From the NCBI GenBank assembly GCA_013368325.1, contig JAACJK010000002.1, positions 1,426,001-1,490,000 of the forward strand: 64,000 nt of DNA. The letters are read 5' to 3'. Below, one piece after another: positions 33,329-44,538 of this stretch. The first letter of the stretch is position 1; every line of letters starts with the position of its first letter. Made by a program: the position numbers and the translations under genes. The DNA comes from Ephemerocybe angulata. Taxonomy: Eukaryota > Basidiomycota > Agaricomycetes > Agaricales > Psathyrellaceae. The notes under the pieces were generated by a model, which had not been told where the DNA came from, ran no database searches, and was given only the letters and a program-made list of their open reading frames with translations.

Positions 33329-34837
33329 CTACAAGTTATCGGAACCATAAGTGTGCGGCGACGGCAACAGATAGTTGTCGGGGGTGAGGGTACTTGGCCC
33401 TGCAGTTTCCGCAAGACCGTGACCAAACAGGGCTGGAACGGGAAGCACCTGCTGCTGCTGCTGAAGCTGCATCTTGAGTCGCATTTTTGCTAGCTTATAC
33501 TCGGACCTGATCTTCATCTTCTCAGTGCTGCTGCGGGTCTCTTCAATCTTGATCTGCGTACGGGACTGGACCCTGGCCGTTTCGAGCTCGAGCTGCTTTT
33601 GCTCAGTTGTCTCTTCGACAGCAGCCAGTTCTGAAAAGTCAGTGAGATGTGTTCGCTTAGCAGCTGCAGGCTTGGCGGTCTTGATCTCGGCTGCTTCGCT
33701 CTTGCGCTTCAAGTTGGCCTTCGTGTCGGGCTTGACCTCTTTTTCAACCTCAGACTTCACATCGTGCAAGTCAAGGTCCGGGTCGTAGGGTCGATCGCTG
33801 CTGGTGTCGGCTTCGTTCGTCGGAAATGGACCATCCCGAGGCTCGTCGGTATCACCGAGAGCCCCAAAGTCGATGGGTGAACTCACATTTCCAAGACCAA
33901 TGTTCATGTCGAAGTACCAGGGACATTCCAGCTTAATCTCATCTAGTGAAGATAGTACAGTAGTTAGTCATTGACGTCGTTGTTCTTTAACTGAACGTAC
34001 CCCATTTGTTTGCAAGGGTCGGGTTGCGCTCACGGTCAATCTCTTTCTCAGACGTGAGGCCCATTCCCGTCTCCCCCATCTTGCTGTTGTACGTCTTTAC
34101 AGTCTTCTCCATTCTAAGAGTGTAGCGAGTTAGCGAATAGAGTGCGCCATGATGGCCCGTTATGGGACAACGTACCCTTTGAGCCGGTTATTGATCTTGG
34201 CAACCCACTTCTTCTGCAGAGCCTTATTCCCAGCGAGATATTGCTTGAGAGCACGCTTGACACTCGTTCCATAGAGGTCGTGATCAAGGAAAACTTCCTG
34301 CGCAAGCTTCCAGAACCAGGTAGTCTTCGGCTGGCCACCACCCTCTTCAGTCGAGACAGCTTGCCCGTTACCAACACCAGGGTAAAGACCCTGCTTAATG
34401 GACATATCTTCGTTGATGACCTTGAGGAGGGTTTGAGAGAGCTTCGCATCCCAGCTAGAGCCCGGGCAAGAATCCACGACGTGAGCAGGGAATCGGAAAG
34501 GTGCTAGCCGCACTCACACAATTTTCACATCCCCCTCAACAGTTGCCTTCTCCTTCACCCCATCGACCTCAATCTCCTCTTCACTGTCAGAGCCACCATC
34601 TCCACTGTCTTCATCCTCCTCACCCTCCACCGGGCCACGCTTTTTGGCATTCGCAGCTGCTGCAGTCGAAGCAGGCTTTTTTCGAGAGGCCCTTCCGCCG
34701 GAGCCTTTCTTGGCAGGTGGGGCCTCCTGTGCGGTTGTAGTGGACTTCTTGCGAGGGCTGGTACGGGTAGGTTTTGCACCACTTGCCCCCCTTTTGGTCT
34801 TGCCATGGTTGGGAGTAACGGTGGTGGAACGATGCAA
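33329..34837 (-). CDS. Harbinger accessory protein (second ORF)
   Basis: PIF/Harbinger elements encode a second protein that helps transposase enter the nucleus and bind the ends. Here four exons, 34837-34518, 34454-34176, 34113-34001 and 33942-33329, join in phase. Order: a basic, Lys/Ser-rich N-terminus; an acidic stretch (EGEEDEDSGDGGSDSEEE); a middle domain with TWFWKLAQEVFLDHDLYGTS and KTYNSKMGETGMGLTSEKEI; a coiled-coil C-terminus rich in E, K and Q. It runs convergently with the transposase and lies wholly within the terminal repeats. The middle region is the conserved part in mushroom elements; I see no clear Myb tryptophan pattern. Confidence 0.75.
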
Positions 34838-35088
34838 AGGAGCGCGTTGTTAATTGGCGTGACACGACAAAGCGGTGATAAAAAGTATTATTATTTTAGC
34901 CATCACGGTAAATAAATAATTTATCCCAAACTGGATGCAAGCACGAGGTCGGTTCCTGCGCGAAACCGCCTCTGGAGTCGGTTTCGCGCAGGGGTCGGTT
35001 TTGGTTTTTAGCGCAACTCGGTTTTGCCAAAACCGATTTCTAAACCGACCCCCAAACCGACCTCGGTTTTTGAGGTCTGACCCTGGCT

Positions 35089-36840
35089 ATTGTAGCGAGT
35101 TCTTCGTATGTCAACCTTTCCCCGTATCTGGATGCCCCAAGTTTACTATGTGTGGCTGCTTGGGCGCTTATTCACGTTTGGGCGGGGTGTTCCATGGAGT
35201 GTAAGCTAGTGTTGGCCCGCTTCTTGGCTATCTTCGTCAGGAAAGCATGCCCTATGTTTATATCACCAACTCTATATTCCCCCATGGTCATTTCAAGCAT
35301 GTTATAGCATCATCTAAACTGTCCGCCGCTGTGTGGCTTTGCTGATGAGTGTTTGGTGAGTGCTCGACGTGCAATCCTTGCACTCGAATATCCCCAACAC
35401 AATTTGACTTGTGTTATTTACGCACTAATATACTGAACTACTTCGTAAGAGCGCGCTCTTGGATTCCGAAGCAAACAGCATCTAGTTGCAAGGTATTTCC
35501 ACCCCATGCTTCATGGTGCTTCAAGGTGCTTCCGGGTCCTTTGGCGTGCTTAAGGTGCTTCTGGGTGCTTTCCGAGATTTTACTTGCTTCTGCGTGCCTC
35601 AGTAAGCTCCAATAGTGTAGTCCATTCTAATGTATGTATTGCGCTCACTGGGACCAAGAAATATCATAACAAGCTCAGGAATATTGACCAACACAGGCAG
35701 GCTCACCAATTTCCTCACCCGACCAAAATGAGAGAATGGGGGGATGTTGCTTGGGACCGGAACAATGGCGGGATTATGTTGAGCTGGGCTGGGTGCAGGG
35801 CGGCAGTGCTGGTAGTGTTGGGACTCTGGGCAAGAGAAGTAGGGACTTGAAAAGGCAAATTATATTTGTGGATGCACCTCTATGAGCAAGTCTATTCAGG
35901 CAGAAATTGCCTTGGGCAAATCGGAGTATCAGTGAATAATGAGGGCGTACCAAGTCATATCCGTCACTTCCCAGCCCCAAATACAAACAACCCACCACCT
36001 AGTCGTAACAGATTATACAGGTGAGCGCCCGTACACACGGGCGAAACGCCCAGTGACGTCTGGGCCGTTCGAACATGGCGATAATCGAGAGAGGGCTTCC
36101 GATTTCAAACTCAGTTGGACTGAGCCCCGTCACGTATACGAACACCCACAACGTCATTTGCTGAACTTCCCCGACACTCCAGCCAACTCCATGTACATCT
36201 ATTCACAAGGGAGAAAGAAATATAAGAGTAAGTAAAGATCCTTTAAGCTGCTTTTATCGTGCTTCAAGCTGCTTAAAGGTGCTTTCAATCCTCAAAAGCT
36301 CCTAAAGCACGCTTTCATGTATTTATTCCGTGACCCGACCCCCTATTTATCAGCTGTGTTGAATTCACTGTGTTCGAAAGTGTCGGAGATATCGTCGCAC
36401 TTTTCCCCTATGCGTGTATGTGTTGTAGACCAATCATCATCGTCACTGCGTTCACGATAACTCAGGGCTCAGAAAATTGGAGTCTCCATGTTCCAATAGC
36501 CCATACGGCTGAAGAGAAGTCAACCACAGAAGTGCAAACAGCGGCCTCGGGGTCCCACTACGACGGGATCTCTGTCTTGACATCGCGTGCTGGTCTCGCT
36601 GAGACGAGTGGTCTGGGGTGGACGACAGTTGTTATTGGTTGGAGGTGCCACACCCGCTGGAATTAAGGGCGATGTTCGGCCATGCAGTTCTCACCAGGAC
36701 TGAGTCCTGAGTCTGCCTTTCCTACACTCAAATTATTATTCTACGCCATGTCCTCGGCTGGGGCGGAGACTCTCTCCTGCCGCGCCTCACTTGACTCTTG
36801 CACATTGGAAACTGTCTCGATGGAAATTGAAATCCAAGGT
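35089..36840. other. Non-coding stretch with TGCTT-rich clusters
   Basis: No gene was recognised. Clusters of GGTGCTT/CGTGCTT words lie at about 35,500-35,600 and 36,240-36,325. The two clusters could be the ends of a degraded non-autonomous element. Confidence 0.4.
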
Positions 36841-36846
36841 AATAAA

Positions 36847-37600
36847 TTAGAATCCATCACCATCCATCATGCCTATAACTGCGTAACCTACGGCCAAAAA
36901 TTGCATCACAATCCCAGTGGGGGTCCTACATCGCAGGGAGGTGATCCTCGTCCTTTTCATCCTCCATAGCACCATGGCTATGAGACGTCTGTCATCGCTG
37001 CGTGAAGTTTCCAGATGACGATGCAGATTGGATGCGGAGTCAAAGACTGACTGCGGCCTCCCGCGTGCAAGTTCGGAGCCGTCTTGATAATGCCGCGGTT
37101 CTGGACGTGCAAGCACCGCTAGCTCCTCTGATCCGTTGGTGCAGGGATGTACCGGATGCTCCTGGAGCTGTACAGCCTGGGGAGGTTCCTCAATGTCTCC
37201 GCCAGTGATGAGGTCGGGGCGGGTTTTGAAGAATAGGATCACATTGAACAGGCCGCTGAGGGAAAATATGGAGTTTGTGAATGCCGCAGCTTGGTGTGCG
37301 ACCTCGTGCCCACTGAACTCCATCCATCGAGTGATGCTGAAGGGTAGGACACAGACGAAGTACACCAGTGGGTAGCTGAGAGGGATGAAAAGGGTTTTTG
37401 CAAGAAGCGGATATCATCTCCGTTGCCCCTGAGGTTCTGAAAGGAACCTGGCAAGCATTCGTATGTATGTATTTATCACCAGTGGGGCTCACCTGTTCAA
37501 AAGCGATTTGGGCGTCGAAGTAGTTTGGTATCCCACAGGCAAGGCTTCGTCGGTCAGGCGCTCCGGCAGAGAATGAGGGATCTGTGCTCTTCAGATACAT
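36847..37600 (-). pseudogene. Seven-helix receptor-like fragment (C-terminal half)
   Basis: The complement encodes PLSYPLVYFVCVLPFSITRW, MEFSGHEVAHQAAAFTNSIF and LSGLFNVILFFKTRPDL, the last two membrane segments typical of mushroom GPCR-like proteins. An upstream piece, RSLACGIPNYFDAQIAFEQ, could be the preceding loop. Earlier membrane segments could not be found between 37.6 and 38.3 kb. It appears to be a fragment or a gene with unrecognised 5' exons. Confidence 0.45.
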
Positions 37601-39194
37601 GAGCAGATCCTTGCCAGCGAAGTATCACTCAAAGCTGAGCTTTGGGTGTGCAATCGGGTGTTGGTAACGCTGCACGCTACCTTCAATGTCATTGACAGTA
37701 CCCAACTTTAAACTTACATCTCCTCCTCCAAACACACTTTAACCAGGCTTCGAAGCTTAACAAATACGCGAGTTTTCGGAGGGGAAGGCGACAGCATCTA
37801 CCGTCCATTCGGTTCAATTTGAGAAAATCAGCGACTCGGATCCCAGCACCGCCGTAGGTGTGTGTGTGTGTACACTGGAGATTTGGGAACTGATAGTGAC
37901 AAATTCACCTGTTCTGTTTTTGGCGACTGCATCGCACTTTCTTCCCATCCTGGAGATGCTACCCGTGATGACGGGAGGGGGAGTCGTGTTGTTAGGTCAG
38001 ATGCGAGCATAGAGGCCACTGGGGCCTCCACAATAATAACTTAAATAAGGCATGCCAGTGACGGGAATATCTCTCGCGATTTCCTCTATGGCGTTTGGAG
38101 CTAATAAGGCCGGAACATGCAACTTAAGAGGGTGATATTTCCTCGTCCCTTGTGCACGACATACTTCATGAAGGTCCACCACCGAGACTACAATAAATGC
38201 TGAAGCACAGAAAGGAGGCGAGATACTAGCATGCAAATGGAAAAAGAAATAAGGAAAACGACTACACAGTCGATAAATAGGTGCAATGATGAAACACATG
38301 AGAGAAGAGATAATCGCCTCGTAACAACACTATTCACCTGCAGACTGGTAGGTCCTGGCCCGCAATTCTCCATTCTCCTCAGCACCTACTTTGGCCCCCG
38401 CATCGCGCCTTGCTGCGCCACCTTTAGCGTCGCCCTGGCGTCCAAGGCCCGCATAACGCTGCACCGGACCCAGTGGGGTTCCTGTAGGCTCATCTTCATC
38501 GTTGTCCTCAGAATTATCTCCCGGGACGGGGGCTCCGAAGAGGAGTGATGAGATGGATTTTTGTACCCCGGGATCCTCGGTCTTTCGCATGTTTAGGAGG
38601 AGGCGGCATGCCAGGATTGGGAATACAGTGTTCTGCATGCTAACGGAAATTGAGAGGTTGAGCCAAGATGTCTGAATGATAGTCAGACACAATACCTACA
38701 CGGTTGAAATACTGAGGTATTGATTTGGAGATAAACTGCTTGTACAAATCGAGAATATTGGAGTACTCACACAGCTGGAATGTTGTATGTCCCAAGTGTC
38801 TGGGTGAGACAGGGTAAGCCACATGAACCCCCGCAAGGTTGCAGCCCACCTATTGAAAAGCGCTGATCAACGCATTTAAGAGTCGCAATGCTGACATCAC
38901 CATTAACCAACGGTGCAAAAATACACCACATCGGAACACACCTATGAGTGAAAAGATCTGCACACTGCTATCTCGACGAAGAACATGGAATAGTGTGCCC
39001 GTTGTGTTTCTGTAATGAATGAGGAACACTAAAAGCATCAGGACACCCATGGCTATTTTTTGGTCAAAAAGAATGTGTTCGATATCGTGAGCAAGGATGC
39101 GACCAGGAAGGTGGTGCTTACATGTAGCCTTTGCCAAATTAATGTATCCCGCTATTCCAACCAACTTGAGAGCACCGGATGACCTGTCTCCCGC

Positions 39195-39665
39195 TGTTAT
39201 GACTTCGATCGTCGACTTAGGAGGCGGCGACGAAGACAGTCAAGAGTTCAGAGTTCAGAGGTTCGGGAGTTCAGGAGTTCGTCGATGAACTACTTGCGAA
39301 TATCCAGGACGAGGTCGAAGACAGAGTCGCGCGATAGAACGAGGGTAAGGTCGATAGGATTCTCAATAACTGGCTAAGGAACTGGTACAGGAGTTCCGGT
39401 ACTTATAGGGAGTGATCGTCCGATGAGTATGGAATGGTGTACTAGGGTTGAGTCAAGTAAGATGCCTATCTATAGTCCGGTGTTAAAGGAGGAAAGATAA
39501 CGATCACAGTACTCGGCGAAGAGGGCGATGTCGTCGGGGTCTTCAGAAGGAAAGGAGGCAGCAGGTACTCGGGGGTAAGCGGCTGCAACGGAGAACGGTA
39601 GAGATGGAGCAAGGGAAGAGGGAGCGGGAGGAGCGACGATGGAGGGAAAAAGAGGAAGTGTAACA
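39195..39665 (-). repeat. 3' LTR of chromovirus A
   Basis: 471 bp, about 99% identical to 46069-46540. Confidence 0.92.
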
Positions 39666-40300
39666 GTACCCCCTTCGTATGGTTGAGATCCCAGCTCAAT
39701 ATACGGTTCAAGTCCACCAGGGAAAGCGATAGTAAGGAGATAGATGTCAAAGGGATGCAGTGTCGAGGCGATTGTCGGATCGATGATGTAAACAGTCGGA
39801 GAGGTGGGACTAGGTGTTGAGGTTGTGCTCGGCCTCAGGGATGAAGTCATCATCGTAGTCGGGGTCACCCCAGGAGAGAGTGGGAGACGGAGGGGCTGTG
39901 TTGTAGTTTGGGCACCAGACGGTGTTGCTGCTGTGACCTGGAGCCCGTCGTCCACAGGATCGACAGGTATAGTCGAGGTGGTCAGTGCGCCAGTGGTCCA
40001 GCTGGTTGCATTTGCGGCATCGGTGGCCTTTGCGACGGCGTCGGTCTTCAGGGGAGAGTCCAGTGATGTGTCCAATGGGGTCATCGACCAAGGGAGGGGG
40101 TTCGTCGGTGGAGTCCCTGGTCGGGGTAGGGGTGCCAGAGGTGATACGGAGGTCTCTAACCAGGCGTTGCGCTGTAGAAACAGGGGTGGCCGAGGAGTGT
40201 CTGGGCGAGGGGGAGGTCGATGAGGCGGTGGCATGAGGAATGACAGCGAGGGGGAGCGGTTTCTTTTCCTGGGCTGTCTGTCGTTGAAGGTAGAGGACAT
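39470..40300 (-). CDS. 3' overlapping ORF of chromovirus A, ending in the LTR
   Basis: A 276-codon frame starts at an ATG two bases after the stop that cuts the zinc-motif ORF. It overlaps that ORF's second half in another frame, then runs nearly 200 bp into the 3' LTR. The product is rich in Pro, Ser and Thr; the last third (TVYIIDPTIASTLHPFDIYL, DPDDIALFAEYCDRYLSSF) looks more protein-like. It may be a real overlapping gene, a frameshifted continuation of the zinc ORF, or chance. Confidence 0.35.
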   Translation of the reverse strand: MSSTFNDRQPRKRNRSPSLSFLMPPPHRPPPRPDTPRPPLFLQRNAWLETSVSPLAPLPRPGTPPTNPLPWSMTPLDTSLDSPLKTDAVAKATDAANATSWTTGALTTSTIPVDPVDDGLQVTAATPSGAQTTTQPLRLPLSPGVTPTTMMTSSLRPSTTSTPSPTSPTVYIIDPTIASTLHPFDIYLLTIAFPGGLEPYIELGSQPYEGGTVTLPLFPSIVAPPAPSSLAPSLPFSVAAAYPRVPAASFPSEDPDDIALFAEYCDRYLSSFNTGL

Positions 40301-40868
40301 CTTATTTGTGGAAATGAAGGTTTATGGTGCGGATGACTTGTTTAGCTTGCAAGAGGTTACTGAGGATGGCATCGCGGATGTCTTTCTCGAACTTGACGTT
40401 CTGTTCGTACTCGTAGGTAATCTTGGTGATGTTCTGCTGGAGCGCGACCAGACTGGTAGTGAGCTGATTGCGGATGGTGTCGAGGTTGTCCTGCGTGGCT
40501 TTGCTAGCGCGGAGAGCTTCGAATAAGGTGGTGAAGAAGATACCGGAGTGGTTAGCTCTGGTCCCAATTCGGAAGAGGGCCCCGCCCTGAGTGTGTTTGT
40601 CAAGGTCGTCAACTGTCTTGATAGCTTCGATGCGATCCTCTGCTTCCTTCTGCTCAGCAGGAAGGACAGCGGTGCGTAGGGTTCCGTCGAAGGGGAAGCG
40701 ACACTTGATGATAGGTTTCCCCTCGGGGTCGTATCCGAGGTTCATGGGTTTAGTAGGAGTAGTGGTAGATGCAGAAAGAGGCACGGCAGAAGTGGGGGTG
40801 TTCTCGGGAATGTTTCTTTTCTTCGTCGTATCGGTCAGAGGCTTCTTGTACGGTTTCGGGTTTTCCAA
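39810..40868 (-). pseudogene. 3' zinc-motif ORF of chromovirus A, one internal stop
   Basis: Located after the chromodomain, in the position of an accessory gene. The first part (GYDPEGKPIIKCRFPFDGTL, then a coiled-coil-like QNLDTIRNQL region) ends HFHK and a TAA at 40304-40302. The same frame then continues DVLYLQRQTAQEKK through to CRKCNQLDHW and YTCRSCGRRAPGH with WCPNY, a C-x2-C/H pattern like zinc knuckles in other mushroom retroelement proteins, ending at 39810. No ATG lies near the N-terminus, so the start is unsure. The TAA is either a mutation or a readthrough point. Confidence 0.5.
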
Positions 40869-40940
40869 TGTAGATCTTGTGTCGAGAGTAGTAGGAGGTG
40901 TGGTTGAACATGGGAAAGGGGAGCATCTGGAGGGCGGTTC

Positions 40941-43871
40941 TTATAGGTGGTGTCTTCGCTTGTACTCGATCAGGAGATCTCGAGGCTGTCCAAAGTCTTT
41001 CTCGTAGATCCAGCTGTCTTCGCTTGATGGGTATCCGGCCCAGTGCACCAGGTAACGGAAGCCCCGTCCTCGTCGCTGATGAGAGATGATGTGTTCCACT
41101 TCGAAATGTTCATCACCTTCTACCAGATCAGGAGGGGGTTCCGGGTAGGATGGTCCGTGGGTGTCGGTTTGGCGGAAGGGGGAAAGAAGGGAGGTGTGGA
41201 AGACGTTATGTTGGCGCCATTGTTTTGGAAGGTCAAGTCGATATGCTCGGGTTCCTATCTCAGCGGTGATTCTGAATGGTCCAAGTCGTTTGGGCGCAAT
41301 TTTCTTTGATGGATAGGGGAGTTTCAGGTTCTTTGCTTCTAGCCAGACCTTGTCTCCGATCTTGAAGGGCTTCCAAGTGCGTTTAGATCGCTCCAACATC
41401 CTATTTCGTCCTAATTCATGCGCAGCAAGGGCTTCTTGTCGGATGCGCAGTAGGTTGTTTACTCGGGTTTCGTTGGCGGGGAAGTTGGTGCGATCAAAGG
41501 CTTCTGGAAGAGCTCTGGGTTGTGATCCCATAATGAGTTCGAATGGAGAGGTAGTTCGGTCTGCATGTCGTCTCGAGTTGTGGACAAATTCAAGGATGGG
41601 GAGAGCGTCGGACCAGGTGGTTGGGTTGGCAGTGCAGTAGGTGGCGAGGTAGGCTTCGATTTCTTGGTTGACTCGTTCTGTTCCTCCATCTGTCTGTGGA
41701 TGGAAGGCGGTCGATAGAGCGGATTCGATCTTGAGAAGTCTAAACAGATCTCGGAAGACTCTTGCGGCGAACTGAGGTCCTCTGTCCGAGATGATCTTGT
41801 CCGGGAGTCCGAATCGAGAAAAAGTGCGTTTGATGAGGAGGTTCGCCGTCTGTTCGGAAGTGATTGTCTTGTTGCAAGGTTCGAGGAGTACCCCCTTCGT
41901 AAGGCCGTGGTCCACCACGACCAGTACGGAGTCGAAGCCGTTAGACGGAGGTAGATCAGTTATGAAGTCCATGGATAGTTGAGTGAATGGTCGGGCAGAG
42001 GATGGCGAGGGGATAGGTTCGAGGGTCGGTTTGGACGGGTGACGATTAATCTTGTACTGTTGACAGTCGGCGCATCCGTGGACAAAGTCTTTGATGAATT
42101 TTCGCATGCCAGGCCAGAAGTATGATTCTTTGACAGCGTTGAAGGTTCCTAGTTCTCCTGGATGGCCGACGGTGGGGGAGTCATGGTGTCTCCGGACGAT
42201 TTCTCGTCGGAGTTCGAGGTCATCGGGTATGTATGCTCTGTTCTGATAGAAGAGCATGTTCCTTCCGTCCTTCGTTTCCAGGGTCCAATCGCTAAGGTCG
42301 TGTTGCATGTCGGATGGTCCATCGGTAAGGAGAAGTCGAAGGGCGTCATTGGCTTCTCCATCGATTTTGTCCGAGTTAATGATCCGATCTTGCAGCTCGA
42401 TGTCGATGAGACGGACGAAAAGATCGGAGTCAAGCATAGTGATGAGTTCAGGTTCAGAGTCATCCTGGCACAGGTCAGGTCGTCGAGATAACGCGTCGGA
42501 TTGAATCATTCTGGAGCCGGGGAGGTGCTTGAGTTCGAAGTCGTATTCCTGGAGGGTGAGGAACCAGCGGGATTGTCGGGGGCTGAGTTTCTGAGGGTTT
42601 CGATAGTAGGTCAAGTTTTGGTGATCTGAGTAGACGGTCGTTGTGAACGGTGACCCTTGGATGTAGTGTCGCCATTCGGTCAGAGCTCGGATAATAGCCA
42701 GCAGTTCTCGGTCGTAGATCTGGTAGTTCTTCTCCGCATCGGTGAAGCTTTTCGAGATGAATGCTATGGGATGTCGCGCGCCGTTGTCGTCTAACTGGGT
42801 GAGGACGGCTCCGGAGGCGTGCTTTGACGCATCTGCTTCGATTTGGTACGGTTTGGTCGGGTCAGGCATCATCAGGACAGGGTAGGTGGTGAATCGTTTC
42901 TTGAGTTCTTCGAAGGCTTTTGTGCATGCGTTGTCCCAGTTGAATTCGATTCCTTTCCGTGTGAGGGCGTTTAGTGGTGCGGCGAGCTGCGAGTAGTTTC
43001 GGATAAATTTCCTGTAGAAGTTCCCAAACCCTAGGAATGAGCGAACTTGCTTCACGTTAGTTGGTTGTGGCCAGTTGGCTAGTCCTTCTACTTTGACTGG
43101 GTCCATGCTGAGCTGATTGTGGCGAATGATGAGGCCGAGGTAGTCGACTTCTGTTGCTTCGAAGATGCACTTATCGAGGTTGAGTGACAGTCCGTGTTTC
43201 CTGAGCTTCGCGAGGACCCTCCGAGTGTGGCGGCGGCATTCTTCTCTGGTTTCTCCGTGAGGCATGAGATCGTCCATATATCCTTCGGCCTTAAGGTTTG
43301 TCGGGTCATCGTCGGGTTCATCCATTATGTCGTTCATCATGTTCTGGAAGGTGGCTGGGGAGTTCCGGAGGCCGAAGAACATTACGGTCGGTTCGAAGAG
43401 GCCTCGGTTAGCCTTGAAGGCGGCTTTCCAACGGTCTTCTTCCTTGATCCTGACGTTGTTGTATCCCCACTTGATGTCGAGTTTCGTGAAGTATTTAGAT
43501 CCTTTCAAACGATCCATGAGTTGGTCAGTTCTCGGGAGTGGGTAGGCGTTCGGGACGGTCCATTCGTTGAGGTATCGGTAGTCCTGGCAGGGGCGGAGAT
43601 CTCCATTCTTTTTGGCGACAAAGAAGAACGGGGATCCCATTGGTGACTGAGAGGGTCGGATCCGTCCTAATCGCAGGTTCTCTTCGAGGAATTCAGTGAG
43701 CTTCTTGTCTTCGGCGGGGGAGATCGAGTACGTCTTGAACACCTTTGGTTGGAACCCTTCCTTGGTCTTGATTTCGTGGTCCCAAGGTCTTGCAGGTGGG
43801 AATCGTTCAGCGGTCTCAGCCTTCAGGGGTGAATAGGTCTCGGTAGTCTTTGTACGCTTCCGGTAAGACAT
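40941..43871 (-). CDS. pol: Chromovirus A Pol: RT, RNase H, integrase, chromodomain
   Basis: Enzymes that copy and integrate the element. RT motifs: KLDIKWGYNNVRI, FGLRNSPATF, YMDD, FLGFGNFYRKFI. RNase H: IEADASKHASGAVLTQ, YDRELLAI, YSDHQNL. Integrase: zinc region HHDSPTVGHPGELGTF with CADCQQY, then the core MDFITDLPPSNGFDSV, ISDRGPQFAARVF and AFHPQTDGGTERVNQE. Chromodomain: FEVEHIISHQRRGRGFRYLV, HWAGYPSSEDSWI. All expected catalytic acids are visible. The N-terminal 15 codons are in the wrong frame relative to the protease; a single-base change near 43,820 separates the two. Confidence 0.9.
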   Translation of the reverse strand: MSYRKRTKTTETYSPLKAETAERFPPARPWDHEIKTKEGFQPKVFKTYSISPAEDKKLTEFLEENLRLGRIRPSQSPMGSPFFFVAKKNGDLRPCQDYRYLNEWTVPNAYPLPRTDQLMDRLKGSKYFTKLDIKWGYNNVRIKEEDRWKAAFKANRGLFEPTVMFFGLRNSPATFQNMMNDIMDEPDDDPTNLKAEGYMDDLMPHGETREECRRHTRRVLAKLRKHGLSLNLDKCIFEATEVDYLGLIIRHNQLSMDPVKVEGLANWPQPTNVKQVRSFLGFGNFYRKFIRNYSQLAAPLNALTRKGIEFNWDNACTKAFEELKKRFTTYPVLMMPDPTKPYQIEADASKHASGAVLTQLDDNGARHPIAFISKSFTDAEKNYQIYDRELLAIIRALTEWRHYIQGSPFTTTVYSDHQNLTYYRNPQKLSPRQSRWFLTLQEYDFELKHLPGSRMIQSDALSRRPDLCQDDSEPELITMLDSDLFVRLIDIELQDRIINSDKIDGEANDALRLLLTDGPSDMQHDLSDWTLETKDGRNMLFYQNRAYIPDDLELRREIVRRHHDSPTVGHPGELGTFNAVKESYFWPGMRKFIKDFVHGCADCQQYKINRHPSKPTLEPIPSPSSARPFTQLSMDFITDLPPSNGFDSVLVVVDHGLTKGVLLEPCNKTITSEQTANLLIKRTFSRFGLPDKIISDRGPQFAARVFRDLFRLLKIESALSTAFHPQTDGGTERVNQEIEAYLATYCTANPTTWSDALPILEFVHNSRRHADRTTSPFELIMGSQPRALPEAFDRTNFPANETRVNNLLRIRQEALAAHELGRNRMLERSKRTWKPFKIGDKVWLEAKNLKLPYPSKKIAPKRLGPFRITAEIGTRAYRLDLPKQWRQHNVFHTSLLSPFRQTDTHGPSYPEPPPDLVEGDEHFEVEHIISHQRRGRGFRYLVHWAGYPSSEDSWIYEKDFGQPRDLLIEYKRRHHL

Positions 43872-44538
43872 CGTCTATCTTCCGTGGCGCTTTCTTGAGC
43901 TGGTCTTTGACTGCCAAGAGTTGGGAGGCGGTGACTTTGGCGTTGATCCAGAGGACTTTGGGGTTCCCCTCGTCGTCGAGATTATCTTCCTGGATATAGG
44001 CTACAGTGACTTCAGCCATTTCAAGGGAGGTAGTGCTGGGTTTCAGGGACGGAGACTTGAGTGGGCGACCAGTCGAGAATGGGAAACATTCCTTCCTCCA
44101 GGTGAGAGTGCCTCGTCGCCAGTCGACAATCGGGTTGGCCGTTCGGAGCCAGGGGAGTCCAAGAATGATCTTTTGCTGCCCTAAGCCGCAGATGTAGAGA
44201 CGGAGACTGCGAGTTCGTTTGTGGATTCGGATGGGGACGAGGGTGTATCTTGTGATGACTCCTCGCTTGTTCGGAGTTCCATCGACGTTGAAGACTTTTA
44301 CCGGTCTTGCTAGTCGGCGGGTAGGGAGGTTGAGTTCGCGGACGTAATTCTGGTCGATGAATAGTCCTCCAGCCCCACTGTCGATCAGGGCATGGGTTTC
44401 AGCGGTTTTTCGGTTTCGGACGTTGAAGACGGTAACGGGGATGTGCATTGACTTGTTACTCGTCTCGGCTACTAGTACAGAGTGAATGTCCAGTCGGGGA
44501 GAGACCAACGCTGACCTGGTTCTCCCTATCAAAAATCC
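43816..44538 (-). CDS. Chromovirus A protease region
   Basis: Aspartic protease that would process the polyprotein: THALIDSGAGGLFID is the active site, and ILGLPWLRTANPIVDW follows as in other gypsy proteases. The frame is -1 relative to gag and is entered at GGATTTT (44538-44532), just before the gag TGA. It runs to a stop at 43816, where homology continues in the reverse transcriptase frame. Confidence 0.8.
   Translation of the reverse strand, partial: GFLIGRTRSALVSPRLDIHSVLVAETSNKSMHIPVTVFNVRNRKTAETHALIDSGAGGLFIDQNYVRELNLPTRRLARPVKVFNVDGTPNKRGVITRYTLVPIRIHKRTRSLRLYICGLGQQKIILGLPWLRTANPIVDWRRGTLTWRKECFPFSTGRPLKSPSLKPSTTSLEMAEVTVAYIQEDNLDDEGNPKVLWINAKVTASQLLAVKDQLKKAPRKIDDVLPEAYKDYRDLFTPEG

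Larger units (their letters stand above)
31061..35088 (+). mobile_element. PIF/Harbinger DNA transposon, apparently complete
   Basis: The ends are inverted copies of AGCCAGGGTCAGACCTC followed by AAAAACCGAGGTCGGTTT. They are flanked by ATT on each side (31058-31060 and 35089-35091). GGTCGGTTT words cluster inside both ends. The element encodes a spliced DDE transposase on the plus strand and the companion protein on the minus strand, the two-gene layout typical of this superfamily. No break was found in either gene. Confidence 0.85.
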
